A DNA stretch of 17,304 nucleotides, from contig JANMWN010000015.1 in NCBI GenBank assembly GCA_031394045.1, positions 1-17,304 of the forward strand, in the 5' to 3' direction. The position numbers were made by a program, and so were the translations under genes. The notes beneath the pieces are model-generated. The model did not search any database and was not told where the DNA came from. It saw only the letters and a program-made list of their open reading frames with translations. The DNA comes from JANYIP01 sp031394045. Lineage in GTDB: Bacteria > Actinomycetota > Actinomycetes > Prado026. Position 1 is the stretch's first letter. Each line of letters starts with the position of its first letter. Shown here piece by piece: positions 13,870 through 17,304 of the stretch.

Positions 13870-14421
13870 TCAGTCCCCGTCGGCCTTGAGCAGCTCGTCG
13901 ACCGAGGCCCGGCCGTCGCGATAGCGGTGGGCCACCTCGGCGGTCAGGGTGTCCATGGCGACCTGCACCCGGTGCCGGAGGTCGCTGACGGCCTGCTCGT
14001 GGTCGGAGATCTCCTGGTAGGCCTGGGCGATCTCGCCGTCGGTCAACGTGTCGATGTCCGACAGGTGCGGGTCGGCGATGAGCTGCTCGACGCGGCGCCG
14101 GCTCTCCGCGACCCGGCTGGGTTCGACGGACAGGAAGCGCCCGCTGCCGTGCGTGCTGCGAGGACCGTCGGCGAGTACGTCGGCCAGGTGGTCGACGACG
14201 CGCTCGCCGGTCTCCTTGGCCCTGCGGTCGCGCTCGGCCCGGATGATGTCCAGGCGGCCCTGGAGGAGCCGGCGGATGTAGGAAAGATCCGCGTCCTCCT
14301 GCTCGGCGTCATGCCGGCGCTCGCGCAGCTCCTGCAAGGACAGTCCCTCGAGATCGTCGAGGAACCCCTTGCCGAGCACGCGGTCGACCCGCCTGCGGCC
14401 TCCTGCGATCGGCTCGCTCAT
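13870..14421 (-). CDS. rsiG: RsiG-like c-di-GMP-responsive anti-sigma factor
   Basis: RsiG proteins bind c-di-GMP and hold the sporulation/motility-type sigma factor WhiG (sigma-28 class) inactive. The 183-residue protein is mostly two long helices, each with the RsiG ligand signature E-x3-S-x2-R-x3-Q-x3-D. The C-terminal copy is perfect: Glu142, Ser146, Arg149, Gln153, Asp157. The N-terminal copy has Asp43, Ser47, Arg50, Gln54, Asp58, so Asp replaces the leading Glu. A charged linker (about 68-105) joins them. Such genes are often labelled 'aerial mycelium formation protein'. ATG 14421 overlaps the BKACE stop by four bases and has AAGGGAG upstream. No sigma factor gene is in the window, so its partner must lie elsewhere. 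Identity rests on the double motif; sigma binding is inferred from the family. Confidence 0.82.
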   Translation of the reverse strand: MSEPIAGGRRRVDRVLGKGFLDDLEGLSLQELRERRHDAEQEDADLSYIRRLLQGRLDIIRAERDRRAKETGERVVDHLADVLADGPRSTHGSGRFLSVEPSRVAESRRRVEQLIADPHLSDIDTLTDGEIAQAYQEISDHEQAVSDLRHRVQVAMDTLTAEVAHRYRDGRASVDELLKADGD

Positions 14422-15266
14422 TCGACTCCCTTCCCCCGGCGATCCCGTACGTTGAGCAGCTGACGAGCATCGGTGCTCGACATCGGTGGCCGCCCGGCCA
14501 ACCGGGCCAGGTCAGCCGCACGCTCCACCAGCTGAGCATTGTCGCGGACCGGCTCGCCAGGCGCGAACGTCAGCGTGTCTTCCATGCCGACCCGCAGGTG
14601 CCCGCCGCACGCGAGCGCGGCCAGGGCGACCGGCAGGCTGCTGCGACCAACGCCGGTGGCAGACCAGGACGCGCCGGCCGGCAGCGCGTGCACGGCGGCG
14701 ACGAGCGCCTCGGCGGTGCCAGGCATCCCCCCGGGTACGCCCATGACGAGGTCGCAGTGCACCTGGCCACCGTACGGAGCGCCGAACTTGTCCAGGAGCC
14801 GGTTCATCGAGGTCACGTGGCCGAGGTCGAACAGCTCGAACTCGGGGACGATCTGCCGCTCCTGGGTGCGCTGGTACAGCTCGATCATGAACGGCCACGG
14901 GTTGAGGAACACGTCGCCACCGAAGTTGACCGTGCCGCAGGTCAGCGAGCAGGAGTCGGGCTCGGCGTCCAGGACGGCCAGCCGCTCCTCGAACGGGTCG
15001 TGGACCGACCCTCCGGTCGAGAGCTGGACCACCAGCGTGGTGGCCTCGCGCAGAGCAGCGACGGTGTCCTTGAGGCGTACGGGGTCGAGCGAGGGGGCCG
15101 CCCCGTCGTCACGGATGTGTACATGGACCAGGGCTGCCCCTGCGGCCTCGCAGGCCTGCGCGGCGGCGACCAGCTCATCGAGCGTGACCGGCAGCGCTGG
15201 CGCGTCCGACTTCGCGGTCTCGGCGCCCGTGGGGGCCACCGTGATCATGGTCAGAGAACCGGACAT
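14418..15266 (-). CDS. BKACE-family beta-keto acid cleavage enzyme (DUF849, Kce-like)
   Basis: Zinc-dependent TIM-barrel enzyme that condenses a beta-keto acid with acetyl-CoA and cleaves it; the prototype Kce acts on 3-keto-5-aminohexanoate in lysine fermentation. The 282-residue protein shows the early ITVAPTGAET (Glu16, substrate carboxylate site), the zinc motif HVHIRD (His48, His50), the STGGS turn, EFELFDLGHV, and the third zinc ligand Glu in HLRVGMEDT. These match the known Kce ligand pattern. The BKACE family covers many substrates and the one here is unknown. The start is ATG 15266; ATG 15248 (MITVAP) is equally possible, and neither has a good ribosome site. It is the first gene of the minus-strand operon and divergent from the DUF4388 gene. 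Confidence 0.9.
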   Translation of the reverse strand: MSGSLTMITVAPTGAETAKSDAPALPVTLDELVAAAQACEAAGAALVHVHIRDDGAAPSLDPVRLKDTVAALREATTLVVQLSTGGSVHDPFEERLAVLDAEPDSCSLTCGTVNFGGDVFLNPWPFMIELYQRTQERQIVPEFELFDLGHVTSMNRLLDKFGAPYGGQVHCDLVMGVPGGMPGTAEALVAAVHALPAGASWSATGVGRSSLPVALAALACGGHLRVGMEDTLTFAPGEPVRDNAQLVERAADLARLAGRPPMSSTDARQLLNVRDRRGKGVE

Positions 15267-15324
15267 GGAGGGAATGGTGTCACGTTCGCCCGACTGGCGT
15301 AGTCACGCCGTCCCGGGGTAAGGC

Positions 15325-15352
15325 TCAACACCCTGCCCCGACCTGCCGATGG
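15325..15352 (+). promoter_or_regulatory. Candidate sigma-28/WhiG-type promoter of the DUF4388 gene
   Basis: TCAA (15325-15328), a 16-base spacer, and GCCGATGG (15345-15352) compare with the sigma-28/WhiG consensus TAAA-N15/16-GCCGATAA (three of four and six of eight positions). It lies on the strand of the DUF4388 gene and would give a leader of about 30 bases, with the strong GGAGG inside it. The divergent operon encodes the RsiG-like anti-sigma factor, which makes the match more interesting than a random hit. A TGATAT at 15355-15360 is an alternative housekeeping -10 element, without a -35. Confidence 0.4.
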
Positions 15353-15387
15353 GGTGATATCCAAGCGTGAGGGAGGGGAGGACAAGC

Positions 15388-17304
15388 ATGCTCGACAGCG
15401 ACCTCCTGACCAGCCCTCTCGAACAGGTCCTCCTGGACCTCGGGGCACAGGGGTCCACTGGTTGTCTGTACGTCACAGACGTTAACGGCGAGGACGCCGA
15501 GGTCTACCTCCGGGACGGGCTGGTCTACTCCGTCTTCGTACCAGGCCGCCGTCCCCTGCTCGGCTCGCGGCTGATGTCGTCGGGCTCGCTCGCGCCCGAG
15601 ACCCTCGCCGAGGCGCTGGAGATCCAGCGCACCGAGCTGCAGGGCTGGCGCCTGGGCGAGCTCCTGGTCTACCTGGGTTTCGTCGACCGCGAGGTCGTGG
15701 AGTCGTTCGTGTCGGAGCAGCTCGTCGACATGCTCATGGACCTCCTGCGCTGGCCGGTCGCGCAGTGGAAGTTCCGCAAGAACAAGAAGGCCCGCCAGGA
15801 CGTCGCTCCGCCGCAGGAGGTCCACAACCTCCTGGGTGAGCTGCGCAAGCGGCACGTGCACTGGGAGCGGATGGCGGCCGCTGTCGGCGGGCCCGACAGC
15901 GTCCCCATGCTCTCCGGCAAGGGCGGGGCGGCCGACGACGTGGTCCTCGGACCCGGCGAGTGGGCCATGCTCTGCAAGGTCGACGGCGAGCGTTCGCTGG
16001 CCGACCTCGCCTCCGACTGCGGCTTCACCGTCTACGAGGCCGCGCAGGTCATCTATGCGCTCGTCGAGGCCCAGCTGGTCGAGGTCGACGCACCAGAGGA
16101 CGAGTCGATCCCGTACGGCTCGGCGGCTGTCGGCCCAGCCGGCGAGAGCGGCGGTGTTGCCGCCGATGACTGGACCCACGACGACGAGCCCAGCGACGCC
16201 CAGGTCGCCGACTCGGTGGCCCGCGTCACTCGCGCGCTCGAAGGGCTGCTGGCCCCGGCCATCAACAAGCTCAAGGGCAAGAGCATCGCCGAGATCGCCG
16301 ACGAGGAGGACCGCCGGCTGGCGGATGAGGTAGCTGCTGCCGCTGACGTGGCGACGGAGCCGGAGGCCGACCGCGAGGCGAACGAGAGCGGGCGCCGGCG
16401 CCGCGAGGCTGTGCAGATCGCCTCCGAGGTCGAGGAGGCCCGCCAGCGCGAGCTCGCCCGCATCGAGGGCGACCGGAAGCAGAGGAGCGACGCCCTGCGT
16501 ACCGAGGTCGAGGTCGACGCCTGGGCCGAGCACGCCGAGCGGCTGGCCGGCGATCGTGCGGCCGCCGAGATCGAGGCCTGGCGCTTCCACAAGCTCTGGC
16601 TCGCCGAGCAGCGCGCCGAGGCCGAGGACGAGGCGTGGGCCGACCACGCCGTGTGGATCACCGAGCAGGAGGTCGCACACCGGCTCGAGGCCGAGATCGA
16701 GGCGTGGGCCGAGCATGCCGTCCGCCTCGAGGCCGAACGCGTCGCCGCCGAGCCGTTGGCCTGGGCGGATCACCAGATCTGGCTCGCCGACCAGCGCGCT
16801 GGGGTCGAGGACGAGGCCTGGGCCGACCACGCAGCCTGGCTGCAGGCCGAGCGGGCCGCGGTGGAGCCGCAGGCCTGGGCCGACCACGAGGAGTACCTCG
16901 CCGAGGTCGCGCGGGTAGAGGCCGGGCTGCTCGCTGCCGCGGAGGCTGCGCGGATCGCCGCTGAAGCAGCGGACCGGCTCGCAGCGCAGGAAGCCGCGCG
17001 GATCGAGGCCGAGGAAGCCGCACGTGCCGCCGCGGAGCGCGCGGCCCGCCTGGAGGCCGAGCGACTGGCCGCGGAAGAGGCCGCTCTCGTCGAGGCCGAG
17101 CGCATCGCCGCCGAGGAAGAAGCTGCCCGCGTCGAAGCCGAGGAAGAAGCCGCTCGCGTCGAGGCCGAGCGCATCGCCGCCGAAGAGGAAGCAGCGCGCA
17201 TCGAAGCCGAGCGCATCGCCGCCGAAGAGGAAGCAGCGCGCATCGAAGCCGAGCGCATCGCCGCCGAAGAGGAAGCAGCGCGCATCGAAGCCGAGCGCAT
17301 CGCC
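15388..17304 (+). CDS. Large DUF4388 (PATAN) protein with Trp/His repeats and charged helix, 3' end outside window
   Basis: Open from ATG 15388 (GGAGG six bases upstream) to the last base: 639 codons with no stop. Residues 1 to about 145 fit DUF4388/PATAN (SPLEQVLLDLGAQGSTGCLY, then EVYLRDGLVYSVFVPG), a domain linked to regulators of pili, gliding and signalling. Residues about 185-235 look like a small winged helix often paired with it (LGPGEWAMLCKVDGERSLAD). An acidic linker and a charged helix follow. Residues 378-515 hold seven repeats of about 19 residues, consensus A-W-A-[DE]-H-x2-[WR]-L-x3-R-x3-E-x2 (one unit has 23). From about 516 the chain is Ala/Glu/Arg-rich, ending in three identical 14-residue units. 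There is no signal peptide or membrane helix in this part. Function unknown; I do not recognise the Trp/His repeat. Confidence 0.88.
   Translation, partial: MLDSDLLTSPLEQVLLDLGAQGSTGCLYVTDVNGEDAEVYLRDGLVYSVFVPGRRPLLGSRLMSSGSLAPETLAEALEIQRTELQGWRLGELLVYLGFVDREVVESFVSEQLVDMLMDLLRWPVAQWKFRKNKKARQDVAPPQEVHNLLGELRKRHVHWERMAAAVGGPDSVPMLSGKGGAADDVVLGPGEWAMLCKVDGERSLADLASDCGFTVYEAAQVIYALVEAQLVEVDAPEDESIPYGSAAVGPAGESGGVAADDWTHDDEPSDAQVADSVARVTRALEGLLAPAINKLKGKSIAEIADEEDRRLADEVAAAADVATEPEADREANESGRRRREAVQIASEVEEARQRELARIEGDRKQRSDALRTEVEVDAWAEHAERLAGDRAAAEIEAWRFHKLWLAEQRAEAEDEAWADHAVWITEQEVAHRLEAEIEAWAEHAVRLEAERVAAEPLAWADHQIWLADQRAGVEDEAWADHAAWLQAERAAVEPQAWADHEEYLAEVARVEAGLLAAAEAARIAAEAADRLAAQEAARIEAEEAARAAAERAARLEAERLAAEEAALVEAERIAAEEEAARVEAEEEAARVEAERIAAEEEAARIEAERIAAEEEAARIEAERIAAEEEAARIEAERIA
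16519..16932 (+). repeat. Seven 57-base (one 69-base) coding repeats, A-W-A-D/E-H type
   Basis: Units begin at the Ala-Trp codon pair at 16519, 16576, 16633, 16702, 16759, 16816 and 16873, the third unit being longer by four codons. Each encodes A-W-x-x-H and, three to four residues later, mostly [WR]-L or W-I, then an acidic/Arg segment ending E-x-E or E-P-x. The units are diverged at DNA level, so they are old or under selection. Units 2 and 5 resemble each other most, as do 4 and 6, hinting at stepwise duplication of blocks. Confidence 0.8.
17176..17304 (+). repeat. Perfect 42-bp tandem repeat in the DUF4388 gene, 3+ copies running off the window
   Basis: Three identical 42-base units occupy 17176-17217, 17218-17259 and 17260-17301, and the next unit begins at 17302. 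Each encodes the 14-residue unit A-A-E-E-E-A-A-R-I-E-A-E-R-I. Degenerate versions of the unit extend upstream to about 17090. Identity at every base, including third codon positions, indicates recent expansion or gene conversion. The true copy number cannot be known from this window. Confidence 0.95.

Noticed and set aside
15325..16887. A 520-codon open frame on the minus strand opposite the DUF4388 gene
   Set aside because: It is the antisense shadow of a GC-rich, repeat-containing gene. The plus-strand frame has a strong ribosome site, recognisable domains and the protein-level repeat, while the minus frame gives a low-complexity Leu/Gly/Asp-rich product.

Overview
The window is chromosomal DNA of a high-GC actinobacterium. 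The evidence is: mshA (mycothiol synthesis), a SenX3/RegX3-type phosphate two-component system, an HTH / HbhA-like / DUF2516 cluster ordered as in mycobacteria, many GTG starts, 4-base stop/start overlaps, and an RsiG-type protein. The gene set and order fit Nocardioides or a close relative; that assignment is inference. No tRNA, rRNA, IS element, phage gene or CRISPR array was seen.

Layout. (1) 1-2214: regX3 (5' part only) and senX3 on the minus strand, divergent from phoU. The intergenic region carries PHO-box-like 11-base repeats. (2) 2232-4830: a minus-strand polar amino-acid ABC importer operon (binding lipoprotein, permease, ATPase), divergent from a LysR regulator (5105-5998). A strong hairpin ends lysR and gpm. 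(3) 6066-8668: minus-strand mshA, ybjN and gpm, with a 27-bp tandem repeat between ybjN and gpm. (4) 8829-9275: a short, probably eroded GNAT acetyltransferase. (5) 9287-10504: minus-strand XRE regulator, HbhA-like lysine-rich protein and DUF2516 membrane protein. (6) 10617-12304: plus-strand TetR regulator, mycothiol-dependent MDMPI-family enzyme and small ABM-like protein. (7) 12295-15266: a tightly packed minus-strand operon of BKACE (DUF849) enzyme, RsiG-like c-di-GMP-binding anti-sigma factor, type II asparaginase and TMEM175-type channel. (8) 15388 to the window end: the first 639 codons of a large DUF4388 (PATAN) protein with a new-looking 19-residue Trp/His repeat, followed by a charged Ala/Glu/Arg helix that ends in perfect 42-bp tandem repeats.

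The most interesting part is the right end. The RsiG homologue keeps the c-di-GMP signature E-x3-S-x2-R-x3-Q-x3-D in one helix, and a Glu-to-Asp variant of it in the other. RsiG proteins hold back WhiG/sigma-28-type sigma factors. The divergent DUF4388 gene is preceded by TCAA-N16-GCCGATGG, close to the sigma-28/WhiG promoter consensus. A testable model is that c-di-GMP, through RsiG and a WhiG-like sigma factor encoded elsewhere, controls this repeat-rich DUF4388 protein. The promoter and the link are inference.
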